Notes under the pieces: model-generated
The model's database searches: none
What the model was told of the DNA's origin: nothing
Seen by the model: only the letters and a program-made list of their open reading frames with translations
Source: Phoronis australis
Lineage: Eukaryota > Phoronida > Phoronidae
Length of the DNA stretch: 64,000 bases
Direction of reading: 5' to 3'
Assembly: GCA_002633005.1 (NCBI GenBank)
Contig: NMRA01000485.1
Coordinates: 5,718 to 69,717, forward strand
Shown here: piece by piece, positions 1 through 11,512 of the stretch
How the letters are laid out: each line of letters begins with the position of its first letter
How positions within the stretch are numbered: the stretch's first letter is position 1
Translations under genes and position numbers: made by a program

Positions 1-103
<103 letters not shown>

Positions 104-218
104 TTTTTCTTTTCATTTAAATGCCATACTTAGTACGATCTGATTGACTACGAACCAAGGTATAAACCTTTAGAGACCGGGCACACAGGTACAGTGAAAG
201 GCAGGTTCTGGTACTTAC

Positions 219-642
219 CAGATGTCCAGTAGAGTTCAGATTTGCGCGAAGATGTAGACAGCTGTCTTGTGATGAATCGCTCTTCCGCTACTGACTCCAA
301 ATCAAACAACCTTGCACCGTAACTCAAACATCGAACAGTCGCCATGATCTTCTTTACCTTTTGTTGTCCAAAATGATAGCACGAAGCTTTGAATTTTACG
401 AAGCCTGCCGGACATAGATGAATATCCCAGTACTTCATCAGCATACTGATTTTAGGAGACAGGTTTTCCAGCTTAGCTAGACGTGTTTGCCCAATGGTGA
501 TGTTGTCCAATTTTTGGTCAATGCTTTCCAGTTTATCTTTTAATGGATCTAGCAGGATTCCGACGGACCGTTCCTCGTAATTCTCGATCGCGAAACATGA
601 CGCAAGAAAAGTCGAAGCAATGAGAGCGCTAATGAAACGCAT
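219..642 (-). CDS. C-type lectin-like secreted protein, first coding exon (partial gene)
   Basis: Seen: an ATG at 642 opens a 141-residue exon ending at a consensus donor (G|GTAAGT) at 219/218, phase 1. Residues 1-18 form a hydrophobic signal peptide (MRFISALIASTFLASCFA). Residues about 25-70 are polar and heptad-like (KDKLESIDQKL, QTRLAKLENL), suggesting a short coiled-coil or neck region. From about residue 77 the N-terminal half of a C-type lectin domain follows: CPAGFVKF, SCYHF, a conserved Cys in TVRCLSYGARL, the S-x-x-E-E-x-F pattern (SVAEERFI), and LYWTSG at the usual W-G position. Known: such domains bind carbohydrate or protein ligands and are greatly expanded in marine invertebrate immunity. 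The C-terminal half, with the Ca-binding EPN/WND motifs, lies left of position 1, so sugar specificity cannot be judged. Any residues read past 219 are intron. Confidence 0.8.
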
Positions 643-1260
643 TGTAATACTTTGAGGTTGATTGCTGTATGCGAAGGAGATGCATACTACTCCTGAAGGC
701 GGTGTATTTTCTTTTTATCCTAACCCGGTGACGTTTACTTAGATAGATAGACGAATGAGAGGCTCTGATACACTAGCCGTTGACGATTTCTCCGTCCCCT
801 GTTACCGTGTGCTTCTATTCAGATTTCGTTTTTTCATTTTTATTGATGTCATGGTGCAGGAAAACGTCAGTGTCTTCCATTGAAGCCTCGTTGTGGACAT
901 AACAACGCGTCAAACAATCGGTTGTCCCAGCCAAACACGTGTGTTGCTTTATTAAGACAACCTAAATACACGCTGAGTTTGAAAAATGACACATGTTCAG
1001 GTCTCCTAATTAAAAGGATACTAAACCCGGTTTTGATGATTTCAATCAAAATACACACCGCAAAAATACAACGGAAGAACAAAAAATGCAGACGTAGGAT
1101 TCTGGCGGGCTCTTTCCAGAGTAGGATTTTTCCTATCATATGTTTTTCTGTGATCAGTGCGGATCGACTGTTGCTTTAGCGTTTTGTGTACGCCTTGAAG
1201 GGAAAATATCAGTGCAGGGCGCTCTTTTTGAAATACGTACACGTGTTTTCCAGATGTATC
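643..1260. other. Upstream region of the lectin-like gene, no gene seen
   Basis: Non-coding flank. Overlapping ORFs on both strands at 867-1242 lack family resemblance, repeat structure or convincing splice sites and look like chance frames. No promoter element is clear enough to call. Confidence 0.5.
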
Positions 1261-1478
1261 GTCATCATAACCATTATCATTAACATTTTATTTTTTTTGT
1301 TATAAGTGTTTTTAAAATTATCATCTTCGTATTTATTACTATTATAATTATTATTATAGTTATTATTATTTTTTTAAAAAATCATTATTATTATTATTAT
1401 TGTTGTTCTTGTTGTTGTTATTGTTATTATTATTGCTATTATTATTATCATTATCCTTGTCATTGTCATTGTCATGAT

Positions 1479-1509
<31 letters not shown>

Positions 1510-1545
1510 ATTATCATTATCATTATAATTATCTATAATATAAAA
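1261..1545. repeat. AT-rich (TTA/TTG/TCA)n microsatellite
   Basis: Long imperfect trinucleotide tract dominated by ATT/TTA with TTG, TCA and CTT interruptions. On the minus strand it reads as poly-Asn/Asp/Lys, which is a composition artefact rather than a gene. Confidence 0.95.
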
Positions 1546-2892
1546 TGGAAAGTTCACACGAGTTCCGTTTTCCCATTTCCTCCACTAACATTTGTTGGGC
1601 CCATTTCGGCACCACCTTTGACAAGGTAGTGCGCCTCGCCTTTATTTAGATTTGATTTGTTTCTTTTTTTCTCGCGGGCTGTTATTTCGCTAACCTGGAA
1701 GGAGATTGGTCAGTTTTGTACTGGTCTTTGGCCTTGGTGACGTCAGTCCGTCGGCTTAATTTCACTCCCTTCGGCTTCCATCGCCATGATCGATCCACAT
1801 GGGCTCACGGTCTCCGTAAATAGTTCTTCTTCATCCTGCGTTTACGCCCGTGTTATATACATGCGTATACATATACGTTATTATTGTAAAGATTAGTATT
1901 CGCATGCAACTGTGTAATGATAATTGTTCCAATAAGGATGATAATAATGAAAATGATAGTGATAATATCCGTGCTCAGAATTCAATGTTCAATATTATGC
2001 GCACGTTACAGGTAACTGTATTACTTATTTCAAGTAATAACTTGGATTTTGTAATGTTGTGTTTCAAGCAAAGCTTGAGCTACTTTAACAACGACGAAAA
2101 ATGAAACTATTCTAGTAAGGCCTACACCATAGTAGCGGAAAGTCAACTAGCTGGGCACATGAGGTTTTGTTAAATGCCTTTAGGTTTCTCGCGTGTTCGT
2201 GTAAATATTCCGCACAAACGATTTAGACCACAGGAGTGACTTACTCTGAAAAGGGGCGTCTTTCTTACAAATGAAAAACAAAATGAACAGATTCTTTATT
2301 TCGCTATAATCAAACAGCATAGTGAGCCTGAGGCAGAGACGAATTGGCGAGAACAATCTGACAACCAAAAAATGAGAAAATAGACACATAAATATACTAA
2401 GCACAGTGATTTTTCATCTTTCCAAAACAACCCAAAGGGTAACAGACAAAGAGAAAATTGATTTATCCAAAAGGTTGATTAATTGACATCACGATGTGAT
2501 TACCGGTAATCAGTAGGGGAAAACTTGTGCTAAATGAGTAGCTTACAGGTATGTACCGCACGCTGGCTCTGTTTCGATAGGGTGCGGTCTTCCTACCATG
2601 TGTTGCCTTCACACTTTCTGCTTGTATGCTCCTCTTCCCGCGTAGAACGTGTATTTCACTGTTTATTTCGCTACGTATATGTTCATTCCACTCATTGCCT
2701 GATGATGAGACATGCAGTCTCAAAATATACGTACTGTTTTAATATGTTTGTTTGTCTGTTATGTTTCTCGGTGTTTTACTTCATAGCTTCACACGAAGGA
2801 GATTATAACGACATTACGAGCGAACCAGTATCAAGCTTGCAAACTAAAAGTCTACTCGAGCGTGTTTTAAACGAAGTTTGATGTGATACAAT

Positions 2893-3062
2893 GAAAAACA
2901 GCGTTTTTGAAATTTCATCTTCCATATTTATATTAAATGAAATTTGGTCTTGTATTTGATACCGTTGATTTGCTATGAATGTAACTTTGGTTAAATGTTA
3001 CTCAAAGACATGATCACATGACCTAATTAATTGTAGTTTATTATGAAGTAAAAAATCAAAGG
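2893..3062 (+). repeat. Dispersed repeat, copy 1 (pair with 8594-8763)
   Basis: About 165 bases from 'cagcgtttttgaaatttcat' to 'gaagtaaaaaatcaaa' recur at 8594-8763 with about 85-90% identity by eye, including the block 'tttgctatgaatgtaact'. No terminal inverted repeats or coding capacity seen; family unknown. Confidence 0.85.
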
Positions 3063-3517
3063 CCAATTCCTTCGAATTTTTGCAAGTGTTAGTTTCTTAT
3101 GACATGCTATCGTACAGAGCCATTAAACCGGAAGTTGCTTTCAAGATGGCGGATCTGGCGCATGTTGACCCGTTTTCAGTCGTGCCGGAGTGCGATTTTA
3201 AACGGGAAAAGAAAAAGACGTGATTTTTCGCATGTGAATTCTTTGAGGTATACTCTTTCAAATGACCTGTAACAATTGTTTCTCAGGCTTACCGTTTTCG
3301 AGTTATTTGACTTTGAAATTCTTAAAAAACCGCAAAATTTCATTTTTTTCGAAAAATTTATGGAATTAGGCGATGCCATCAGAGTTTTGAACGGGCTTTC
3401 AGAAGTTGTTTTTCATTTTTCATTAGGACGTCTATTTTTCGAGTTATCTGAAATTTTCTGATAACGCTGTTCCTTTGTTGAGCGCTCTTGCTGCATTGAT
3501 GTTGGTTTATCTTCTAT

Positions 3518-3821
3518 TGAACTAGACTGTAGCCTATTTCTTATTGATTTATGACATCTAAGTTCGTCATATGAACGTTATGATGTTGTTCATAATCGCG
3601 ACCACCATCATCATATTCGTCATCTTCGTCATCATCTCCGACGTCGTCTTTTCTTCAGTTAATTTCGCCAAATGTCGCACAAGATTGTAGCATATTTCTT
3701 AGTGATTTCTGATCTCTACGATCGTCATATGAATGATATCATAACTTGCTTTGTCCATCATCGCCACCATCGTCGTCATAGCTGTCATCTTAGTCATCAT
3801 CTCTGTCGTCGTCTTTTCTCG
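3518..3821. repeat. Imperfect tandem duplication with CATCAT/GTCGTC repeats
   Basis: Two units of about 145 bases (3518-3657 and 3675-3821) share the order 'tgtagc-tatttctta', 'tcgtcatatgaa', 'caccatc', 'gtcatcttcgtcatcatctc' and 'gtcgtcttttct'. Divergence is moderate. The trinucleotide-rich end probably promoted the duplication. Confidence 0.75.
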
Positions 3822-5522
3822 TTTTTGTTTCATTAGTAATATCTCGTGATTCGTTTGTGTGTGTAGAGTATTTACAGTTTGTAGTTAGTGGTCGTTGATT
3901 TTTTTGGAATGTTGCGCGTACTTATTATGGTAAAATAGCATTGGTGTTTAGTTCCTTACGTAGGCCGGTCGAACCTAGGTCAGGAACCAATATGGGTCGA
4001 ACCAATTTTTTTTCGTTTTGATTTTTCTCGTTTTGAAAATGTACTTTGCTATCGTCGGAAAGATAGACAGTGCATTCTACTCAGAAAAAAAAACGAAAAA
4101 GTATCAAAATCCAAAATCGGGGCAAGCAGTGTAAAGATATTGCAATTTTTGTGGCGAAATTTGGGTCACTTTGTTTGGATTACGTCGGCCATATTGGAGG
4201 ACAGCGGGATAAGTTACGAGTTTAAAACTTTGTGTAAATTGTTTTCGCCAACAAATCACCGTGGTGAAGTTTAGTTAGACATATCTTTACTTAATATTTT
4301 GCACGATTCAAATGTGTTCACCAAATTTCAGGCTCGCAGTTGTTACTCAAAGAGTGATAAATGTGCTCACAATTCCCTTTCCATTTCTGGCGGCACCGAC
4401 AACATGGCGAATTTTGCTGAACTGAAAGGCATGTTCAATCGGCTACTTTGTAATTTGTGAAGATTTAACGTTGATACATTTTGACAAGCGTTGCTACAAA
4501 AAAAGGAACTTTGTTCAATTTTTGTGTTTTTTGTGCAAAAATATAAGATATATTTGAATTATTTTACTGTGAATTTCCCATTCAGGTAATCTTACACTAA
4601 GCAAAAAAAAATAGTTGAAATAATTTTGAAATGGTTTTTTGTTTGATTGTCAACTGCTTTTCAAGGATTGATTCGGTGTCACAAAATGATTCATATTTTT
4701 CTAAATTTTAAATCTCAATTGCTTTCAATTCATTTTTTTGTAACTTACTGCTTCTTAATTCAGGTTATCAAGTCAACAATATGATTATTCTTAATTTGGG
4801 AAGCTTCAAGCCTCCTATTCTTGTTCCTTGCATCTTCATATTTTGTTAAATAATGCTTGTCAAATTCTGGTGTAAGGAAACACTATTCAGTCACCATGGT
4901 AATAGTTACATGTAAGTCCACTTTCATAACATGGAAACTTTGCTGTTGCATGCACGCACCCCCGGGGGGGCTCGGAGGGCTCGTTCCATTTGGCGAAGTG
5001 GGCAAAAAGGTCCGCCCCCTAGAGACAAAAAGCCGGTGAAAATGGGACAAAAGTCCACTAAAGAAGCGCAAACGCGCAATTCACAGTTGTGCTCCCCTTT
5101 TTTTAGTCCGCCGACTCTTTTTTTAGCAAAAGCCCCACATCGCCGGGAATTCGAGCCGAAATATTGAAGGCTGGGTGCGCGCATGTGTTGAATAGTGTTT
5201 GTAATGCTAAATGTTGTAAAGTATTGTATATTTCAAGTTACTTATTATGTTAAAAGTTTGAATCATTTTGGCTTTGAATAAAAATGATAACATTTTGTAT
5301 TGGACTTGTCATACTTATGTGCTCGAACGAGCCCCCTATTTGGAGAAATGGAAAAAGGTCTTCCTCAGTCAGAGAAGCACGAATTCCGAAAAAAGTAGAA
5401 ATAAGACAATATTCCACTAGAAGACAGGAAGTACCAAAATTAAGCGTCTGCAATTCATAGCTCTGAACATACCCAATGAATCTTATAGTAAAAGATAGAC
5501 ATTCCCAAAAATACATACCTAT

Positions 5523-5672
5523 TGTTCGGCAAATGTAAATGATGTGGGCGATTTTGGCTGAAGGCTTGCAAAAGCAATACGCGACAGTCCCGGTATTCCG
5601 ATCCTCATGGCAACCAGTGGCTCCTATGATCATGCCAACAGTCGAAAACAAGACGAAACTAAATGTTGCCAA
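5523..5672 (-). CDS. Candidate exon of unknown gene, Cys-bearing
   Basis: Seen on the minus strand: acceptor-like CTTTAG just before 5673, about 50 open codons, and a strong consensus donor (ATAG|GTATGT) near 5523. The frame contains a hydrophobic stretch (FSFVLFSTVGMIIGATG) followed by CHEDRNTGTVAYCFCKP, so it could be a membrane or signal segment plus a small Cys-rich region. The open frame begins with TTG, so this would be an internal exon, or one starting at the internal ATG in GMIIG. No family was recognised and no partner exon was found nearby, so chance is quite possible. Confidence 0.22.
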
Positions 5673-6433
5673 CTAAAGTCAGTCAAAGAAATGATAACTT
5701 TTGATAAAGAGTTTAAACGAGATTTTACCTGATGGCAGTTAAGAATATTTTAACTGCAATGTTAGAATTAGCACGAGATATAACGGCCGGTAGATGTCGT
5801 CTTCTAAAAAGTAATTAAGATAAAAATACCTCTTCATCACTTATTTCTCTAAAGAGAACTTTGCGTTAAGTTATTGAGTAAGCGTGTATTTTTGACTTCT
5901 TCATGTAATTATCATGACATTGAAATGTGAAAATTTCTGCCATGTTTTAGCGTGTTTTCGTTGTCCATTTGCTAATGCGCCTTGCACACATGATAGCACT
6001 GATGTCTTCAATCAATATATCTGTCTCCTTATTACACCTTCAGTGTCGCCCAAAACCATTAAAATGCAAAGGCCCTAACTTTCGAATTTGTTGAAATATT
6101 ATTCTTAACTCGAATCACAAGAAAAACAGCAAGCGCAACGCAAAGCGTTAATCTGCGCCCACGGTGGATTGCAAACCAAGTTTTGCTTGGGGTGTTCAAA
6201 AACAGATTAAAAATTAACACTAAATATTTTGAACGAATAACTAAAGGAGGCCGCAAAGGCACGTCAGAGCACTGGGAATCCAAAAATTAAACAGTCGTAG
6301 CCTTCTTCTTTTCGCAAGGAATAAGGTGCACCGTCTTAGTGATGTTATATTTCACCAAAATCTTACCAATTTCGAGTGGACTACCGTAAACTGTACGTCT
6401 CGAGAAAGTGACTACAGACATCTCAGTACACTC

Positions 6434-6434
6434 C

Positions 6435-6465
<31 letters not shown>

Positions 6466-6490
6466 ACGCATACACACACACACACATACA
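6434..6490. repeat. (CA)n microsatellite
   Basis: CA dinucleotide run with a few CG interruptions. Confidence 0.97.
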
Positions 6491-6530
6491 GATAAACATA
6501 CATGTGGAACCAATAAAAATTAATGCAATT

Positions 6531-6705
6531 AAAATAATAATAATAAAAATAATAATATAATAGTATGAAAATGATGATAATAATTATCATCATCCTCACC
6601 ATCACCATCGTCATCATCAGCGTTATTATTATTATCATGATCATGATAATGATCATGATAATAATAATAATGATCATGATCATTATTATTATCATAAGAT
6701 TACGA
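6531..6705. repeat. (AAT)n/(ATC)n microsatellite
   Basis: Compound trinucleotide tract containing several GATCATGATC palindromic units. Apparent Ile/Met-rich ORFs here are artefacts. Confidence 0.95.
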
Positions 6706-8593
6706 AAATAAAGATAACTACAATAGTTATCGTCTAAGTGTGTGTTCAATGGCAATTTTTTCTTAATAGTTCCGTGTGCACTTTTTGAGGAAATCCGTGT
6801 CTAGGTTGTTTTAAATTAGAGGCTACTATGAATAAAACGTCTTCACCTGGGCGCATGCGCAGATTAGGCCAATAATAATGATCAATCAAGTCCGTGTTAC
6901 GAAAACAAGTATTCTGAAATCAAAAGTTGGATTTTTGACTGCACCAGTAGTGTAGACAATAGGTACAGGCTGCCTATTTGTGTCAAATTTGCCCTCTGGG
7001 AAAAATCCATTTGATTTTGATTCTCAGTGCTTCGTAAGTACTTGCATTATACTCATTACTTTGTAAGTACTTGCATTATCACAAAAGAACACCAAAATAT
7101 GTGGTGAAGTAGACACATTTTTGATCTTTCCGAGACAAGCCAGAGGGAAACTTACAAACAGAAAACACATTGAACCGAAAAAGTTGGTTAATAAACATTA
7201 CGATTTGAATACACACGCCTTTGATTTATTTGTTTTGATATTTCGTTTATGTTTTCACCAGAAATCCTAAATATTGCACTCGTAATTGCCAATGCATTTT
7301 AACTAGGTAAGATTTCAAGACTGTCCTACGGAATTTAAATTTCATTTTATGCATGAACATCTTGTTCTTTAATTGAAAAACAGTTCTTCAATTCACCTAT
7401 CATTAACGAAGTTTGATAATACCGAAGCAGAAAAAAATGATTTTGTGGCAATAATAAAATTGATCATGAACATTTAATGATATTGAAAACGAAAGCTGTT
7501 ATAACAAGATCACGAACAGTGTTAATAGTGTCCACAATTTCAAGGCAATCATCGATTTCACTCTCCGCCACAGTAAAAAGTAGCCCTAGAAGTACATACA
7601 CTAGGCTTATGCACCTGCTTGTGTAATTAGGTAAGTTTGTTTTTAATGACGTCATCCATATTTTGAGCTGTGAGTTTGGCTCTGCCAGGTGTACCTCTAT
7701 GCAAACTAAACCAAAAGCTGTTATGTCTTCAGAAATCATGCTAAATACTTTTATCTCAACGCAATCCGTAGAATTACGATTTTTGTTCATCCTTTTCTTG
7801 AAAGTTACTTGGTTTCACATGTGCAAATGCTTAAAAGGGGAACAATATATTGCTGCATAAAACACAAAAAAGGAAAATTTGAAAAAAATATGTTCTGATT
7901 TTTCCCCGAATAGGAAATTGTGGGGTGGTGTAGAGTAGGTTGACGCGTGGAAACAATTATAGGTTGTAAAATAGCTGATGATGTTATGCGGGACCCCAAA
8001 CCCTAACGGTTTCAGAGACCATCAATTAATTAAAACAAATTTCGAGTTCTTATCCATGAGCCAACACCAACAGCTGATCTCAAGAGTGTGCTCGCGAGAA
8101 GTGATCATTGTTGTGTCACGTGACTGGCGTATGTCTTAATTGAATTCCCGGCGCGACATTTCCGAAGTTCAGAGATGGCCGACCCCTATAACATCGGGGG
8201 TTTTGCGAAGCATTTCGTGACCTGTCGACGGTTTTATGTTCTTCCTGGTACGAAAAAATCCTATCCTGGTAACAACAATTTTGATACTAATCTTATAAGC
8301 GTAAAAGCCCACACTCGAATTTCGTTTCTTTAGTGGTCTAAAAAGGGGAAATACAATTTTAAGATCCATCGAAAAATGTTCACATTTGGTTAAAGTCTTA
8401 ACATCATATCTCAGAGTTAATGGATCGGATCAATATGAGAATTTCAGATGCTATGCTTCATACACTGTTTAACAAAGCTCTTATAGAAATTGTATGTTTT
8501 CTATTTTTGCTCGAGAGGCTATCAAATATAGGAATCGTATGCTTTTAGGAAAAAGAAATTAAAAATTGCATAAAATGTAAACGAAGTGATGCT

Positions 8594-8763
8594 ATAGAAA
8601 ACAGCGTTTTTGAAGTTTCATCTTCCATGTTTAAATCAAATTAAATTCGGTCTTGTATTTTATTCCGTTAATTTGCTATGAATGTAACTTTTGTTAAATG
8701 TTACTAAAAGACATGGTCAAATGACCAAATAATTGTAGTATATTATGAAGTAAAAAATCAAAA
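8594..8763 (+). repeat. Dispersed repeat, copy 2 (pair with 2893-3062)
   Basis: Same orientation and boundaries as copy 1, sharing 'cagcgtttttgaa' at the left end and 'tattatgaagtaaaaaatca' at the right. The copies differ by scattered substitutions and small indels. Confidence 0.85.
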
Positions 8764-10524
8764 TCTACAAGCATTCTTCTTTTATAAACTATATAATTTC
8801 TCCGAGTCAAAATTTGACGTTTAGTGATGACGTGTCTATCACTTTTAACATATATATAATGACGCCTTGATTTGGACCCATAAATAGGAATAGAAATCCA
8901 ATTACATAATACCTTTTCTAAAAGTTTGCAAGCCGTGGATTTTTACCAATTCAGGTAACTACTGGGGCGATTTAGTAATTTAAAGTCTTACAAATTATGT
9001 GTTTGGATTAATCGGTGCACTCCGACAACGGTTACACACGTCATTGCCTACAGCCCGAGGAGTTGAGAAGGGTTAATAACTTTCGAAACGCTTAGTTCTG
9101 ATCTAATTGTTATTATTGTTTTTAATTTTGTGGTTCGATATTACCTTTTATGGGTTTATTATTTGACTGGGTTCAAAACATGCTAAACAAGCGAATAAAT
9201 ACAGGTTTAGTCTGTAGTTTAGCCTAAGTTCGCCATTGAATGGACGACGAAGGTGAATGACGTTCATGTACTGGTAACTTTTTCGAGTTTAAAAATTTCG
9301 ATCCCACGACACTCAAATAAATTCAAGGCTTTATTTCACTCCAAAATATTCACATTTTAGTAACGAAATTCATGTTTTTTTTCCAATAACTTTATTTGAA
9401 ATTGTTTTCAAGGACAAAAAGCATAAAACGTTTTATCAAACGTGTTTTAAAGGTGACTTTGATACTGCTGTTCAGCGTGTAACTAAAAAGGAATACAACT
9501 ATTATAAAAATGCTTTGTAGCCAAACAGTTGTTGTCACGAATCCACGTTGCGATTAGCATTCCCTTCTGTCAAACTACTTTGATGTTCACATTTTGCTTA
9601 GAAGTGAAGCAGCAAGAAAAAATTACAACCTATCTTCATTACAAAATAAGATACTACAAAACACTCGTGCGTTACATAGACACGATTCAAAGTACAAGCA
9701 GTATTCACTACACAAATTTACGCACCCATTCCTGCGTTTATCCTACGTGTTTGACCCGCGGTAATACCGAACACAATCACATCGTGATTAAAAACTCTTT
9801 TGATGAAACCGCCACTGGTGGGGTGAGCAATTCTTGACTTTACTGTCTCTTTTCTACCATTTCCAAGCATTCCACAAATTAAAGATGCATTCCGCCCGTG
9901 TTCACCTGTCAACTGATGCTGAATAATTAACCGAAACGCTTTGGAGACATGTTCCATTTTAATGCCAAAAACACAATTTTGGAATTATTTTTATATGTAA
10001 CAGACTTTCTGAAATTATAAGCCTTGGTCAAAGCTATAAAACAGCAAACTACATTGTGTTTTTGTAATTTTATTACATAGCAGATCGCTATTTCTGTCCG
10101 CCGTCTGGCAAACATTCCCTGAAATCAAGGCTGGTGAATTTGTTAGTTAAATACGCCGCCATATACTCAGTGAGATTTATAGTTCGGCCAGCAGAGAGTT
10201 AGGCTGCAATGCACGAGTTTCGCTAAGTTCGACTACGCTTTGGAGGTGATCTTAGCTTCGTTCCAGGTTCCAACGCGAAGTCGGCTTTGTGTGTGCAAGC
10301 CAGGTTCTATCGGCATAACCTGAAAACAAAAAGGAAGTGACACCACACGAATTCTTGCATAACCGACTCCAACCCTCATGCCTAACCTAACGCTACCTAA
10401 AACGTCCCCACTCTTATGCTAACACAACCCCTAACTCTATACCTAAGCCTAAACACCCTTCACTCTGAGAGGTTTTGATTGATTGATTAATTGGTTGATT
10501 TCTATTGCCTTACTTAACTATAAG

Positions 10525-10568
10525 ACACACACGTACGCACGCACGCACGCACGCACGCACACACACAT
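10525..10568. repeat. (ACGC)n/(AC)n microsatellite
   Basis: ACGC tetranucleotide run flanked by AC repeats. A related GTGCGT tract follows at about 10840-10880. Confidence 0.95.
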
Positions 10569-10833
10569 ATGTGCCGGAGATCCTAAAGGACCACCCAACA
10601 CAACAGAATACAACATAAAACAAGCAAAGAATAGAAAATATGAGATATTGATTACTTCTTATTACATTTGACATACGATCGAAACACTGGCATAAGAAAT
10701 CAATGGTAAAGGTACTATAAATAAATGAGTAAATAAACCTAATACCTTAGTAAAAATAAAGGCGAGCTAGATATCTACACTTTACAAATTACGTCACGAT
10801 GAGCAAATTGATTACGTGTAAATGGCAACCGTA

Positions 10834-11512
10834 TTAGTATGTGTGTGCGTGTGCGTATGCGTGTGCGTGCGCTTTCGTGTGCAAAATTAGTATTGTTTCT
10901 GTGTAATAGTGCGATTTGATATGCTTATTCACGGTGGACATGGATGCAGGAGAATATGCTTGAGTCATTGCATAAGTACATTGTATTGTATCTAACATTT
11001 TGTTCTGATAAAATATTGAAAGTGCAACAAGTGAGTGAGTGTTTTTCTTATCTGGAACTGTAAAAGGTTTTATTTTCAATGATAATACTAGGAACGTGAA
11101 ACAGTAAGTTGCCGTGATTAGTTTGTAAACTGGAGTCTTGAGTACTATAGGGTTGTAGTTGCGATAAGTAACAATAAAGAGTTCTGGCGAACGATAATGT
11201 CTACCTGGTATGTTTTTGTTTCGGAAGTGATAGCAAACGAAATTGTTTTGAAAACGTAGAAGTTGATTGCGTAAAAACTTGTAATATATTTTCACGTAGG
11301 ATTTATCATTAGAGTCTTCAAGCAGAGGTATTACATTTTTTCAATAATTTGTATATTGGATTTATTTGGGCAACATAGTGTGAGTAGGTGATTATCCGTA
11401 AGATTTGTTTCTGAAGGAAATGTAATCTGCTTACATTTTCAAATTCCCATGTTGATATGCCAAAATTATGTGAGCATGAATCAAGGAGGTGTAAATGATA
11501 ATTTAAAGTCAT
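10834..11512 (-). mobile_element. Decayed LINE fragment (reverse transcriptase C-terminal region)
   Basis: Seen: two broken minus-strand frames (11512-11318, then 11295 downward) read in order like the end of a non-LTR retrotransposon ORF2: a Y-x-H-L-H-L-L start, LQKQILRIIT (the family's LQKRAIRII-type motif), INPIYKLLKK (the EPLFKKLNLL-type motif), then KIYYKFLRNQLL (the LKFYYKYxNNxLP-type motif). Known: this order is typical of the thumb and C-terminal region of CR1/L2/Jockey-like elements. A frame break near 11300 and the lack of upstream RT domains show a dead, 5'-truncated copy. The exact clade was not determined. Confidence 0.65.

Larger units (their letters stand above)
1546..5522. other. 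Intergenic, repeat-bearing, no supported gene
   Basis: Contains a dispersed repeat (about 2893-3062), a degenerate tandem duplication (3518-3821) and a GC-rich patch at 4950-5170 with C- and G-runs. ORFs such as 2463-2723, 2534-2881 and the three overlapping frames at 4883-5184 show no domain and shadow each other. Confidence 0.5.
5673..10830. other. Intergenic, no supported gene
   Basis: AT-rich sequence with (CA)n and (AAT/ATC)n microsatellites at 6434-6705 and the second dispersed-repeat copy at 8594-8763. A stretch near 2426-2500 resembles one near 7120-7200 (a second old repeat pair). The minus-strand open frame 7464-7790 has no recognisable domain. Confidence 0.5.

Noticed and set aside
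1366-1557. Poly-Asn/Asp open frame
   Set aside because: Pure product of the TTA/TCA microsatellite.
3524-3821. CRISPR-like direct repeats
   Set aside because: Only two diverged units without unique spacers, in an animal genome; a simple tandem duplication.
4883-5184. Overlapping open frames in a GC-rich patch
   Set aside because: Four mutually overlapping frames on both strands with low-complexity composition; openness reflects base composition.
6287-6755. Cys/Val-rich and Ile/Met-rich open frames
   Set aside because: Translations of CA and AAT/ATC microsatellites.
7464-7790. 108-codon minus-strand open frame with hydrophobic segments
   Set aside because: No convincing splice pair or family; a chemoreceptor-like feel is not enough to support a call.
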